DNA from: Polychytrium aggregatum
Taxonomy: Eukaryota > Chytridiomycota > Chytridiomycetes > Polychytriales
Assembly: GCF_025602895.1 (NCBI RefSeq)
Contig: NW_026516392.1
Span: 1-62,831, forward strand
DNA length: 62,831 nt
Reading direction: 5' to 3'
A model generated the notes under the pieces. It saw nothing but the letters and a program-made list of their open reading frames with translations, had not been told where the DNA came from and did not search any database. Positions 31,437 to 42,853 of the stretch are shown piece by piece (the stretch's first letter is position 1; each line of letters begins with the position of its first letter). Both the position numbers and the translations under genes were made by a program.

Positions 31437-31702
31437 CGTCGGTCTGATACTTGTATCCTAGCCAGTGATCGATCGACGGAGGCAGTCCCGAATTGTGGCA
31501 GAGTGAATCGGATCCCGCATCGCACTTCCGAGACAAGTCAGCCCAAAGCAAAGTGAGCCAGAATCACCAGCAGCTTGCGTTCGAGGAGCTGGGCTGAATC
31601 CAGCGATGCTTATTTATTCATGTCGAGCCCATGTTTGGATGCAATGCCGCCAATGCCACATCTAGATCCACGCTTGTCGGCTTGTATCGATCTGGGGGTA
31701 AC

Positions 31703-32984
31703 TCAGTGGTGATGAGGCTTTTGCTGGTACTTGATACCGCAGTATCCTGAATGCGAAGAAAAACAGAAATGTAAGAAGCAGCATCGACAGCGACACGGCC
31801 AGCAGTGGCCAATTGCATCCGTGGGCCCGAGGGTGAGCGCCCGTTCGTCGGCCTGAGGGCGCAAAGGGGTGATGGCCCAAGGCCTCTGGACCTAAATTGA
31901 GGTCGTCGTATTGGAACGTCTCTTACCACAGCCAACGGGAACACCCTTATCCTGCAGCGCAGAGGTCGAATGACGAGGTCAGAGGGGAACCAGAAACACA
32001 TATGCGCGGACACGGATAGGACATGCGAGATACTCCGACCATGCAAGCTGTCGGCGAAGTTACGAACCAGGTTGATGTAGACGCGGGGATGTCCCAGGGC
32101 GCCTCCGTCTTGATCGCCGTGAGTAAGCGAGGCGGGTTAGAACACCTGATGTTGCGTCCGAGCCGCCCGGCTATAGACAAGGGACGGGCAGCTGCATTTG
32201 ACTGACCTCCATCGCAGTGAGTGACACGGCCCTCAACAAATCGGATGGGCTCTTCGTGAATGAGTTCCATGGCTGATGGGGGGTTGGGCTGGAGCAGGAA
32301 CGACCATTAGATGCGCATTCTCATGGGCTTGGCAGAGCTCTTGAATCGAGAGCGCTTCACCCCATGCACAAGACGCGAGTCCAGGCCACACCATTTTGAA
32401 CGAGACCAGCACTCTGGATCGACGCAGGCTGCTCAAAAAATATAATCAGGGCGAGCTGCATTACTCGTCGGCCAACATACCTGGTAGTCCCAGTGGGTCT
32501 GCTCGAATCTGGTTGCCGATTCACCGATTTGCACAGTGCGTGCATGAGAGTTGAGTTCGCACGGGCGTCGCCGAAATTTCCCAAGGAGAATCAGCATGGT
32601 ATCGCCAGCAGGCATCCACGGCGAAAGTGATGGGATGGTCAGCTTCGAGGTATCAAATCGGCCAACGAGCCCGATAGTGCGCTTTGGTCTGTGGCCGCAT
32701 GGTGATATTGGCCATCGACTATTTTTCGATATATGCTCAATGCTTTCGATGCTCGCCGGGCACCAGCAGCCGCGGCGATATGCCACCTATTCCGCCGGTG
32801 ATATCCTGCCTCAGACGTACCGAGGGCCGACAGCAGCAACCTTCTTGGGCTGCTGGGTCTTGCTCCAGGTGGTGGTTCGGTTGGAGGACTGGGCGGGGAC
32901 CTCCGGAACCGAGGAGATGAATCTCAGGTTGATGCGCTTGGCAGCCGCGCCGGCCGACAGGGCAGTCTTGCGGACGGAGATCAT
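31703..32984 (-). CDS. NDUFS6: mitochondrial complex I 13-kDa subunit NDUFS6
   Basis: Six exons (32984-32821, 32508-32481, 32288-32207, 32102-32068, 31951-31927, 31746-31703) join exactly in phase to 125 residues. The N-terminus is a basic presequence 'MISVRKTALSAGAAAKR'. Then come 'VGPRFEQTHWDYQ', 'PNPPSAMELIHEEPIRFVEG', 'THCDGG', 'ALGHPRVYINL' and the end 'GCGYCGIKYQQKPHHH', the zinc-ribbon signature of NDUFS6. Zinc ligands are Cys and His in THCDGG/GHP and the two Cys in CGYCG. It is part of the matrix arm of NADH:ubiquinone oxidoreductase. Three exons are 25-35 nt, which hides the gene from simple ORF scans. Divergent from the DHHC gene (323 bp). Confidence 0.95.
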
Positions 32985-33307
32985 TTTGGTGGAGCTGTGT
33001 TTGAGGCGACAGGCGGGTCTTGCTCTGGAGACAGCACGGGTGGCCGACGAAATCTGTCTGGGGCGAAAATTGGCGGCGGCGACGAGCGGGTGGATCGAAC
33101 CAGGCCTTGGATAGATGAATTTCATTTGGCCTTAATTTCGCGACACAGCCGCGAGCCACAGCCAGGCTGGCCACGAAAGCGGAGATCCACGCGCCGCCAT
33201 GACCAGATGCCGGGGCCTGTGGGCTGCGTCAATGCCAGCGAGGAGGACAGCGCTATCAGGGGGGGGGGTGCTCTGATCTCGCCCAACAATCCTATCCGAC
33301 CCACCCG
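32985..33307. promoter_or_regulatory. shared divergent upstream region (NDUFS6 / DHHC)
   Basis: 323 bp between opposite start codons; contains a G9 run at about 33260. Confidence 0.45.
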
Positions 33308-35049
33308 ATGCCACCCAGAGTGCATGGCTGCACGTGCCCGCTTCATCCCCGACAGCTGGTGCTCTGCGCCGTCTCGCTCGGCTGCATTGTGTGCGACTAC
33401 GCAGTGTACTCTCGGCTCCTGAGCGAGCCGTACGCCCAAGCTGCCTTCTTGGCCATATCCTTTGGAGAACAGGCCCGGTGGGAATCATGGAGACCGGACA
33501 GATTGCGTCATATACCGAAGTAGCACGGTTGGGCACACGGCGCACATCTAGTGTCCGTGGTGCTGCTGCACGAGACGCAGCAAACAGATGTGAAGCATCG
33601 TCAATCGACGGGTCCCTGTCGATGCCCCGCTCATCAGCAGTGACTCTGTTTTTGAGTGCTGTGTATTCGGTGCAAAGATGATTGTTTTTTCCTTGACTCT
33701 GGATCGCGCGCTGGCTGTACTGGATATCGCTTGTCGGCGTCGTAGGGACGATTCTTGGAGCAAGACTGATGCTCAGCAATCCGGCTGATCCACGAACCCT
33801 GGGCGATATACCAGAAGATGAGGCGGCCCAACTCAAATACTGCCAACGGTGCCAGTGCTCAGTGTAAGTTCACAAGTCATCCACGCGTCGCCCGCTTTCG
33901 TGCTCGATCCAGCGGCGGCTTGACCCCGAAGCGACTTTCCAGGAACGAATCATCGCTACATTGCCGGTACTGCGATAAATGCGTGCTGCGGATGGACCAC
34001 CATTGCTTCTATGTCAACAACTGCGTCGGGAAGAAAAATTACAGGTACGCCCTTACCAGCCTCGACTCGGATCGAACACAGCAGGCTCCAGGTGTGCGTG
34101 GGAAGTCTGGCCCCTTTGTCCACCGAACGAGATGATGCATTAATGCCGAGTGACTCGTTCGCAGGCTCTACATCGCGTCGCTAGCGACCATATCCCTTCT
34201 ATTTGTCTCCAACTTTATCGTTGCGATCATATCCATCGCTTCCTGGTACAGCGACCCTGACTATCGACGTGCAGAAGGTAAGGGCATCGCTTGATCCAGT
34301 GCACTCGCAGCGATCCGGGAAGTTGACGCCCTGCAAATCGCTCTCATGCCCGGACAGAAACCGTCCTTCAAACAACCTCCGAGATAGCAGTCCAGACATT
34401 CAACGGAGTCGTTGCCCTCGTTGGATTCCTTGTTGGTGGATATGGGCTCAATCTTCTTGGACTGCACTGTGTCTTGTGTATGTGTTCCTGGGAACAAATC
34501 CGCACTCGACAGATGAGATGGGCGAGCCGGAACATAATGATCCGACTCTGTCGCTCTGCAGACTACAAGGGCATGACAACGCTCGAGTACGCTCGGTGGC
34601 TTCAAGAAGCTCCAAACGAGCCCTCCAGGGAAGCCCGCGAGAGGTGCAGGCCGTTTAGCTACATGTACCGAAAGAAGGTGAGGAGCTGCCTACCACCAAC
34701 CGATGACATGGTGCCGATTATCTGCGGTCGTTCCCGGACGCATTCTCCATTCGCCACGGGCGGCGAACTGCAGAAGACCCAAGCGGCACTCGCACACGAG
34801 GAGATGGATGATTGCGACTCACCACGGATCGTATCATCCATTGGACATGCACACCATCCCAGCGCACGCCCGTGCATCCTGACAACCAGAACACCACAAT
34901 CGACATTGGCGACGGCCAGCCATCATAGCAAATGCATCACGATGGTGGCCGGTGTTGCATTGGCGCTTGGACTACAGCAGCCCAAATACAACGAAGGATA
35001 CCCAGACCAAGCCTGTGACCCCGGTCCTGCGAGTCGAATGTCGGTGTAA
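33308..35049 (+). CDS. DHHC palmitoyltransferase
   Basis: A multi-exon gene. The first exon has a hydrophobic segment '[19 protein letters not shown]' and the next codes for '[19 protein letters not shown]', the membrane-to-DPG-like junction. The catalytic cysteine-rich domain reads '[20 protein letters not shown]' followed by 'NCVGKKNYR', the canonical DHHC core. Next is a membrane segment '[20 protein letters not shown]', another around 34400, and the TTxE motif in '[11 protein letters not shown]'. These enzymes S-acylate cysteines of membrane proteins in the secretory pathway. The first intron and the last exon (to the stop at 35049) are not certain. Divergent from NDUFS6. Confidence 0.88.
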
Positions 35050-35231
35050 TAGCTGCGTCGATGCTGTCAAGGGCTCTGGCTCAAATCTCAAATCACACAC
35101 TGGCTGGGCGACCCGGCTCTGGCCGAGCAAGTGGGGCCAGCTTTACGCTAAGCCTCGAGCCCCAAGCGACGTCTTGAGGCGTGATGTGCTTTCAACCCTC
35201 GTATATTCGGCTATCGGTAGTATGCAGGCCC

Positions 35232-35759
35232 TCAGCGCTTGAACTGGGCTTTGGGTCCGACGAACTTGTCCATGCACGCTTTGTAGGCAATAAGCTGCTC
35301 GTGGCAGGTGAGCAGCGCCGCCTTGGCCACAGAAGGATCCTGTCGGATGGAGAGACAGCGAGGAGCGTTGGCCAAATGCAGAGCAAGCTGTCAGGGTATG
35401 TGCGGCCTGCAGATCGTGGATGGCCTGGCTCAAGTGCAGTCGTGAATCGGCGCTGCGCTCAAGATGTGATCAACAGCCGCCAATGCAAATCCACAGCGAC
35501 ACATACGCCATTCGGGAAGGACTCCTGCGGGTTGGCATGGAGACGGTGCGGCGGGTGAGCATGCCTGCGGCGTATGGAGATCAGACCATGCGCACTCGGA
35601 TCGGCGGTGTGCAATCGAATCGGATCGGCGATTCATCTCCCGCAGATAGATCCGCACCTTTTCGTAGCAGCTGAAGAACTGCTCCGACACTTCGGTGCAC
35701 TTTTTCAGCTTGAGCGGGAAGTACTCTGGCAGCCGAGAGTCTGCTTTCGAGGCATCCAT
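35232..35759 (-). CDS. twin-CX9C mitochondrial intermembrane-space protein
   Basis: Two exons (35759-35658 and 35339-35232) join in phase to 69 residues. Two CX9C motifs are visible, 'CTEVSEQFFSC' and 'CHEQLIAYKAC', the CHCH coiled-coil-helix signature. Such proteins are folded by Mia40/Erv1 and many assist cytochrome c oxidase assembly. The small size and spacing fit the Cmc/COA group, but the orthologue is not fixed. The 318-bp intron breaks the protein between the two helices. Divergent from RPSA. Confidence 0.85.
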
Positions 35760-36056
35760 GTCTGCGTGTGCTTGATGCAGTTGCGGATTGAGTGCTGGCT
35801 GCCGAGTGGGGGGGTTTTGATTTTTCAGAGGCAGCCCGCCCGGTTTCCTGATTCACGGTGCCTCACAGACACAAGGGCGCCGCAGCCCTGCGCGATCGGG
35901 GCCAGCCCTAGCCCTAGCAGCCCGCGTTTGCTGGTCGATTTGGGTCTGGCGGGCTGGGCGCTTCTTTGGCCTTCCTCTTGTCAATTTGGACACCGCAGAG
36001 TAAATATCGACATGACTGGCAGGGCCTGGGCGATCGAGGGGGGCGTCGGCCGATGC

Positions 36057-36122
36057 GTCCATCCATCCATCCATCCATCCATCCGTCCGTCCGTCCGTCC
36101 ATCCATGCGACTATCCATCCAT
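36057..36122 (+). repeat. (CCAT)n tetranucleotide array
   Basis: Perfect and slightly varied CCAT/CCGT repeats. Same unit, opposite strand sense, as the GGAT array in eL37 intron 1. Confidence 0.93.
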
Positions 36123-36395
36123 GCGACGCAGCTCCATAATCTTGGCAGCTGTTATCGACGGTGTCGCGGAGCCAACCACGGCGATTCCAGGAGGATTTCA
36201 ACAGAGCCAGCCCGATGCACCCCCAAGACCGCGACCAAGACAGCGACCAGGAAGCTCCATGCATCTCGTCTGCTTTGTACGAGCATCTGACGATCGAACC
36301 TCGCGACTTCGGCAGTCCAGAGGCACACTTCAATGGCAGCTCCGCACTCACGATCGTTTCGACAATGCCGCAATCCGACCTGGTTCACGGATGAA

Positions 36396-36428
36396 ACGGA
36401 TGAAACGGATGAAACGGATGAAACGGAC
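36396..36428 (+). repeat. 9-bp 'gaaacggat' repeat
   Basis: Four near-perfect tandem copies upstream of RPSA. Confidence 0.9.
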
Positions 36429-36613
36429 GGATGCTGGACACGATGTCGGCTTCGATCGGATCGGAGCTTGGGCTTGGGCTTGGGCTTGGGCTTGGCGGCG
36501 ACCGGATGGCGATCACTGGCCCGATCCACTGACATGGGTCTCGATTATGGCGGCACTCCAGTTTGTCACCTTTACTTCCGACAGGTCATTCGTCTGAGAC
36601 ACACTCCATAAAA

Positions 36614-37649
36614 ATGTCCAAGGTTCCCGCTGCTCTCGCCCCCACCGAGGAGGACATCACCTCGCTCCTTGCCGCTCAGGTACGCAGTCCCCACCGACCT
36701 GGCCGTGGCTATGAATAGATCCCGTCAGAACGACTCAGCTCCGTCAGAGCCAACACGATCGCAACTAACCCTTGGACACCACATCCCACCCCGATCGAAT
36801 CGAATCGATGCTCGTGACAGTCCCACCTGGGCACCAAGGTGTGTAGTGTTGTGCTGCAGTTGTGCTGCGATTGGCTACAGTCAGAGGAACCCTGCCAGCT
36901 GTTGTGGCTGACTCGCATCGTCCCACTCGCAGAACGTCGAGAAGCGCATGCTCCCCTACGTCTTCAAGCGCCGTGATGATGGCATCCACATCCTCAACAT
37001 CGGCAAGACCTGGGAGAAGATTGTCTTCGCCGCCCGCATCATCGCCGCCATCGAGAACCCCGCCGATGTTTGTGTCATCTCTGCTCGTCCCTACGGTCAG
37101 CGTGCCGCTCTGAAGTTCGCCCAGTACACTGGTGCCCAGGCCATCGCCGGCCGCTTCACCCCCGGTACCTTCACCAACTACATCACCCGCTCCTTCCGTG
37201 AGCCTCGCCTGATCATCGTCACCGACCCCCGCACCGATCAGCAAGCCGTCAAGGAAGCCTCCTACGTCAACATCCCCGTCATTGCCCTCTGCGACTCTGA
37301 CTCTCCCCTCAAGCACGTCGACGTTGCCATCCCCACCAACAACAAGGGCAAGCACGCCATCGGTCTTGCCTACTGGCTCCTCGCCCGTGAGGTCCTCCGC
37401 ATCCGCGGTGCCCTCCCCCGCGACTCGGCCTGGTCTGTCATGGTCGATATGTTCTTCTTCCGCGAGGCTGATGAGGCCGAGAAGGAGGCCGAGGCTGCCA
37501 AGGAGCTCAAGGAGGCTACTGAGGCTGCCCCTGAGCTCGAGGCCACCGCCACCGAGCCCGCCTACGGCGCCGTTGAGGGTGAGTGGGCTGCCGATGAGCC
37601 CGCTGAGTGGGGTGCCTCTGCTCCCGCCAACTCTGGATGGGAGGCTTAA
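36614..37649 (+). CDS. RPS0: 40S ribosomal protein uS2 (RPSA/RPS0)
   Basis: Two exons (36614-36679, 36933-37649) join in phase to 260 residues. Hallmarks of the eukaryotic uS2/laminin-receptor family are '[17 protein letters not shown]', '[13 protein letters not shown]', '[14 protein letters not shown]', '[14 protein letters not shown]' and '[14 protein letters not shown]'. The acidic C-terminus ends in '[14 protein letters not shown]'. It is a structural protein of the small subunit needed for 40S maturation. Codon use is strongly biased towards C/G-ending codons with few rare codons, consistent with high expression. Confidence 0.98.
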
Positions 37650-38035
37650 GTTATTTCATCCGCACTCCCTGTGAACTCTCCTGTCAATACATAAGAGACG
37701 CCTGGAAGCCTGGCTGTGTTTGTGGGGCACGACTGATGGGTGCAATGCATGGTTTGTGAGAGAACGGATGCTCGGATCCGTCGTGGGAGCGGCTGTGTCG
37801 TCGACTGGAGGATGACACAACCTTCCAAGCGCTGGAAACCATCGCACGGCCTGCCCACCGGGGGGGCCTCTGATGCTAGAGAAAAGAGTCGCCGTCCCGG
37901 GATTTTAATCTTTGGAATGACTGTATTGGCATTACCGCGCGACTCGACAAATATCGAGTGAACAATTGGCTCCCAAGGGAGCGAGGGGAGGTAGTGAGTG
38001 CGAATGCACAATGAGGCACAATTCACGACGGGGCC
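37650..38035. other. convergent 3' region (RPSA / b5 reductase)
   Basis: 386 bp between stop codons, no gene seen. Confidence 0.5.
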
Positions 38036-40262
38036 TTAGAACTTGAAGACGGCATCCGGGGTCTTGGAGATGGCGTTGGCCTGTCATTGACGGGACGGAC
38101 AAGACGTCATATAGATAAGCGGTCGGCGCGGGCATCATAGAGCTGCCGGCATTGCTCCCCAGCTGCATCGGCGAGGGCTCTCGCACATCCATCGGTCTGC
38201 ATAGCAAGTTTACTCACGGCGGGGAAGCCCAACTCCTCGGTGGCAGTCTGCAGAGCCTTGATCTGAAAACAAAAGGAGCGAACATGGTGTCATGACCAGC
38301 AGGTCTTTGCCAGCACGCATCGCCAACGTGTGCCGCGATGGACAACACCGGCCAGCCGTGCAAGCGCAGAGCCAAAGCCGATCCAGTGATTCTTACCATG
38401 GGAGGAGGGCCGCAGAGGAGAACCTTCACGTCGTCGGCGTACTTGGGGCAGTGCTTGGCGATGATATCCTTGGTCACGAATCCAGTCGAGCCAGTCCAGT
38501 TGGCAGGAGGCTGGAATCGAAGCGAGAGCAGAAATACATACCCCCATCAGTACGCCCGCTGGGCACGCAGCGCTGCAGACATTGACAGGGTGTGAGTCGT
38601 CAACAGTACACCACTCACGTTGTTGAGGACATAGTGGAGATGGAAGTTTGCGTGCTTCTCGGCCAGCTCATCAAGCTCCTGCTTGAGAAGGATGTCCTCG
38701 ACGCTGACGTTGGCGTAGATCAGATAGACGTCGGTCTTGTCCTTGGGGTTGGCGAAGATGGCCTTGATGATCTGGTACATGGGAGTGATGCCTTGATAGA
38801 GACGAAAACGATAAGCCAGCGTTCGAGGATGTGCCGATCCCGGACAAAATGGAGCCGCTCAAGGACGGGGCAAGATCTGCTCAACTAACCGGTTCCACCA
38901 GCGATCTGGACGGAGGCAAGGCGGGGAGCGACAAAGCAGCCCCGAAGAAGGGTTGTGTTAGTTATTGATCAATGCAGCGACAAACAGGACAATGACGCCA
39001 ATCCATGGTGGAAGCTTACCATGCCAAAGGACTTGACCATGTTGGGGGTGTAGTTGAAGAAACCCTTGGGGCCAGCAACCTCGATCGAGTCGCCAATCTC
39101 GAGCTCGGAGACGTACTTGGAGATATTGCCGTTGGGGTAGGTCTGGAGATAGGAGGGCGTGCGAGGCTCGTGTGAGTGGTCGTCAATGTGGCCAAGATCG
39201 CGAGCGGGGTGGCTCTCAGCTCGGCTTTGAGATAGGGAGAGTCCAATGCGGACGAGTATTGCCTCTGACATTTGCCCAAGCAGTGACGTCAATCGTGACG
39301 GCGGACACAGAGGGAGGCACATACCTTGATGAGCAGGTCAAAGTGGCCGAGATCGCTGTCAGAAGAAATGGGGGTGTAGCTGCGGGTGACCGTCTTGCCA
39401 TCGATATCGGCACGGATGGAGATGTGCTGCGGGACGACGGTGGACAATCGAATCAGCACTTGCACGGCTGCGATTTGATGATTAACAATTCTCTGCAGAC
39501 CGAGAGCGAACGGGTTGGTACCCGGCATACCTGGCCAATGGGCAGACCCAGGCAGTGGGTAGGGGTGGGCAGTTTGAAGCGGTAGCTGGGAGCGCACCAG
39601 ATTCATTCCAGAGGAGGGATGCCGAAAGCAGGATCACTGATATTAGCGAGTTGGCCGAGATGGCTAGAGATGCTACCATGACCAGAGCATCGACAGGACA
39701 CGGCGCAACCTCCTTTGGGTGGCGATCAAGCGACCGCCGCATGGGCAGCGCCGTCAATCGCAAATGCTGCTCCTTACATGGCGGTATTGGGCGAGACATC
39801 GAGCCGCTCGATCAAGGGGAACTTCTTGAATTCCTTGATAGAGGTCAGCGCCTTCTTAACAGGGACATCTGGTGAAAGCAGCGACCAGGTCGAGGCAATC
39901 GGGCATGAGGGAGGAGGGACGAGTTTGGCATGGGATTCGGATCAATGCACTGGGAGACCCGTATCCGATTCGATGGTCGAGGCGGGCAGGGCAAGATCCA
40001 ACCATACACAGCTCCCGAGGGCGAGACCGGCCACTGCGGTATCGTGCGATCGACACGAGCGACAGCGGACTCGAATTGCAGTCGCCACAGGCGATACCGT
40101 CGAACGATCCTTACCGCCAATGTCCTTGAGCATCGAGATCAGGACGCCGAGACCGAGGGCAACACCAGCGACGGTGAAGGTCACCTCAGTTCGGGCCTGT
40201 ACGCCGATGCAGACGGCGGTAGCAACAGCGACGACTCCAGCGATCCTGATAAGGTCAGACAT
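38036..40262 (-). CDS. CBR1: NADH-cytochrome b5 reductase
   Basis: A minus-strand gene split over about nine short exons. The N-terminus '[20 protein letters not shown]' is a membrane anchor. Family motifs follow in order: '[18 protein letters not shown]', '[17 protein letters not shown]', the FAD motif '[11 protein letters not shown]', '[17 protein letters not shown]', '[10 protein letters not shown]', '[20 protein letters not shown]' and the NAD-site '[10 protein letters not shown]', ending in 'TPDAVFKF'. The enzyme passes electrons from NADH to cytochrome b5 at the ER or outer mitochondrial membrane, for lipid desaturation and sterol synthesis. All key flavin and nucleotide motifs are present. 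Divergent from the methyltransferase gene. Confidence 0.95.
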
Positions 40263-40633
40263 GGTGAGCGAGGGTACGAGATTGGACTGCAGAAGGCGAG
40301 CAGGGGCTGGGCTGGGCCGGGCTGAGCTGAGCTGGACTGGGCGACCAGAGAGATGCACGCAAAAGCCTGGCGACAGGAGACAGCAGCGCTTTTGGGTGAG
40401 TCAGGGCGACAAAGCCAAAGGGGCGGAAGCCCGAAAAGGCAGGTGGCAAGAGAACAGAGGCAAGAGAACAGAGGCAAGGGGAAAGAGGCAAGCAGAAAGA
40501 GGAAAGCGAAACGAAGAAAGCGAAACGAAGAAAGCACAAGCAAGCCACCGGTTCTCACGGCGACTTGTTCCTCTGCTTGCCACCACACTCCCTCGCCCAT
40601 GAGACCCCACCACTTCATCGCAGCAACCGTACC
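40263..40633. promoter_or_regulatory. divergent region, purine-rich repeats
   Basis: 371 bp with 'gaggcaagagaaca' and 'gaaagcgaaacgaa' repeats at about 40440-40545. No gene. Confidence 0.5.
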
Positions 40634-42050
40634 ATGACAGGGAAGAAAAAGACGGGCTCGCATCGCAAGCGAGATGGGCCATCAGACACCTCTCACGACG
40701 ACAGAGCCGCCCGCAACGCTCTGGCCCACCCATCGTCTCCGCCCCTGTCTGCATCGCTGTCGTCGTCGCTGGCTGCCACAGCACACCAGCGGCCGTGCAC
40801 GGCCCAGATGGTCGCCGTCACCGATCCAGACGAAGAAATATTTTGTCTCTACACGCACATGAACAGCTGGTCCCACAATGCGCACGTCGACCAGCGCAGC
40901 TCGGTCTTTGATCTCGGCTCGATCTCGGTCCGTCAGGACCTGTCGCTGCTCTCGACCAAGGGCGTGACTGGGTCGGTGGTGTGGGATGCCTCGGTGGTGC
41001 TGGTTGAGCTGCTTCAGAGCAAGCAAGTCCCCGCCATCTCGCTGTCGGGCGCGAGGTAAGGGTTGCGGGCTTGGGTACTATTGCTTGGGTACTTTAGCTC
41101 GATCGTATCCCCGGCTGCAATCGACGATCGATTCGTCCTGACCACCCTCGCTGCCAGAGCATCGACTGGATCAACGTGCGATTGCACACTTCGCATTGGC
41201 ATCCATCGCTCACTTTGTCTCGTTCTATGCTCTTTCCACCATCCATCTCGTCATTCATGCGTTTATTCGTTTACGCACTCGTTCCCGCAATGCGGCCTCG
41301 CCTGCCAGGATCCTCGAACTCGGCTCCGGGGCCGGGCTGCTCGGATCCTTCCTACTGCACCAGCCCATCGGGCATCTGACCCTGACCGACCAGTCCCATC
41401 TGCTCCGCCTCCTCCAAAAGAACGTCGCCATGAACCATCCCTCCATCGTGTCCGCGGAGAGCAGCCGTCTCGAGATTGTGGAGTGGGCTTGGGGCGAGCC
41501 CGATGGATTCAGATCGATTTCGGCCCTGAACCCGCCCCGACACACCGAATCCGAGAGTATCTTTGGTCTCGACTACATCATTGCGACCGACTGCGTCTAC
41601 AACGAATTCGTTGTCCCCAAGTTGGTGTTCACGCTGCATCAGGCCTGCATGCTATCGGACCGGATCCGGGACACTCTTGGTCGTCGCAGCCCGGACTCGA
41701 AGGCGAACCTCAACCCGGCGTCGACATCTGCCCCGGCTCCAGACTCGAGCTTTCCGCCCACCGACCGCTCGAGAACAATCGCCATAGTCGCGCAGGAGCT
41801 GCGATCGGACCTGGTCCACCAGCTCTTTGTCAAGTCCATTCTGGAGATTGGGTTTCGGATGGTCCGGCTGGTCCATCCGCTGCTGGTCCACGACTTTATC
41901 GACAACGACGACGACGACGACGGCGCTGATCCAGGCGAGATCGCCAGTAACAGAAACCAAGCCGGCGGCGCCTCGTCCTCTCCTGGACCTCCGGATCACC
42001 CAGCCTCGCTCACATCTGCGATCTGCATGTACTTGCTCTGGTTGCCGTAA
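40634..42050 (+). CDS. family-16 lysine methyltransferase-like (METTL21/EFM type)
   Basis: Two exons (40634-41055, 41309-42050) join in phase to 387 residues. The SAM-binding motif I is 'RILELGSGAGLLG', produced exactly at the exon join. It is preceded by 'GVTGSVVWDASVVLVELL', the family's Trp-containing lead-in, and followed by the acidic loop 'LTLTDQSHLLRLLQKN'. The post-II motif is 'YIIATDCVYNEFVVPKL', a variant of the usual DxxY. Relatives methylate lysines of elongation factors, Hsp70 or VCP; the target here cannot be told. The Ser/Ala-rich N-terminus and the Asp-rich insert near residue 345 are probably disordered. Confidence 0.87.
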
Positions 42051-42853
42051 TATATCCGCCGGCACCACGGCAATCCCAGGAAACCGTGCTCATGTCCAGC
42101 AGTCCGACGCCTCGGTTCGGAAACAGTCGTGCCGAACCAGCTCGGACCGTAAAACTTGGATCCATCCTTCATTTTTTGTTCTGGGTTATTGTCTTTTCTC
42201 TTTCCTTTTCTTTTCCACCTTTCGGTCTTTGCTTTCAAAGTACTCTATTCATAGACGATATATTAGTAATCTGTTCATTAGTAGCAAATGTTTCTTTTCT
42301 TGAGCGGGAACTATAAAGTAAGGTCATTCCGGTCGATCGAAGCCGAGCCAGGGGCCATTGGGCAGGATCGGTCATAGAGCGCGGATAAATAGTCGGTCCT
42401 TTCCGAGCAGGGTCGGCGGTCCGCAATCAGTCAAACAGACAAAAAAGAAAAAAAAAGAAAAAAGAAGTAAAAGTTGTGCGAGAGGGGGGGAGGCGATGAA
42501 GCTGGGCAGGAAAACTTGGACATCGCACGAGACGGGGACTCGGGAATCGCGGCAGGACGAATAATGCAGCACGCAAGCAGCAGAGCTAAGCCAGAGCTGA
42601 GCTGAGCTGAGCTGAGCAGACGGGGGCTGCGGGGAATAGCAAGGAGCAAAGAATCAGAGAGCAGAGACGCCATGCTGGGCTAAATCACAGCTGTGGGCGG
42701 GATACGTGTGCAGGAGTCACTGTGAGTAGCTGAGGGAGGAGGGTAACTCTTGGTGTGAAGCCATCGTCGGCCACGCCGAGGCAAGCTTGGTCGAGGCACA
42801 CCAGTGTGTGTCGCTCGTCAGTCTCATCGGCACAGGTTGCACTAGGTGCACTT
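42051..42853. other. convergent 3' region (methyltransferase / homeobox 1)
   Basis: 803 bp. It contains A-rich (about 42436-42470) and T-rich tracts and a 'gagct' pentamer repeat at about 42594-42618. No gene supported. Confidence 0.5.

Larger units (their letters stand above)
35760..36613. promoter_or_regulatory. divergent region upstream of RPSA, repeat-rich
   Basis: 854 bp holding a (CCAT)n array (36057-36122), four copies of 'gaaacggat' (36396-36428) and a 'gggctt' repeat (36470-36495). No gene is supported. Confidence 0.5.
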
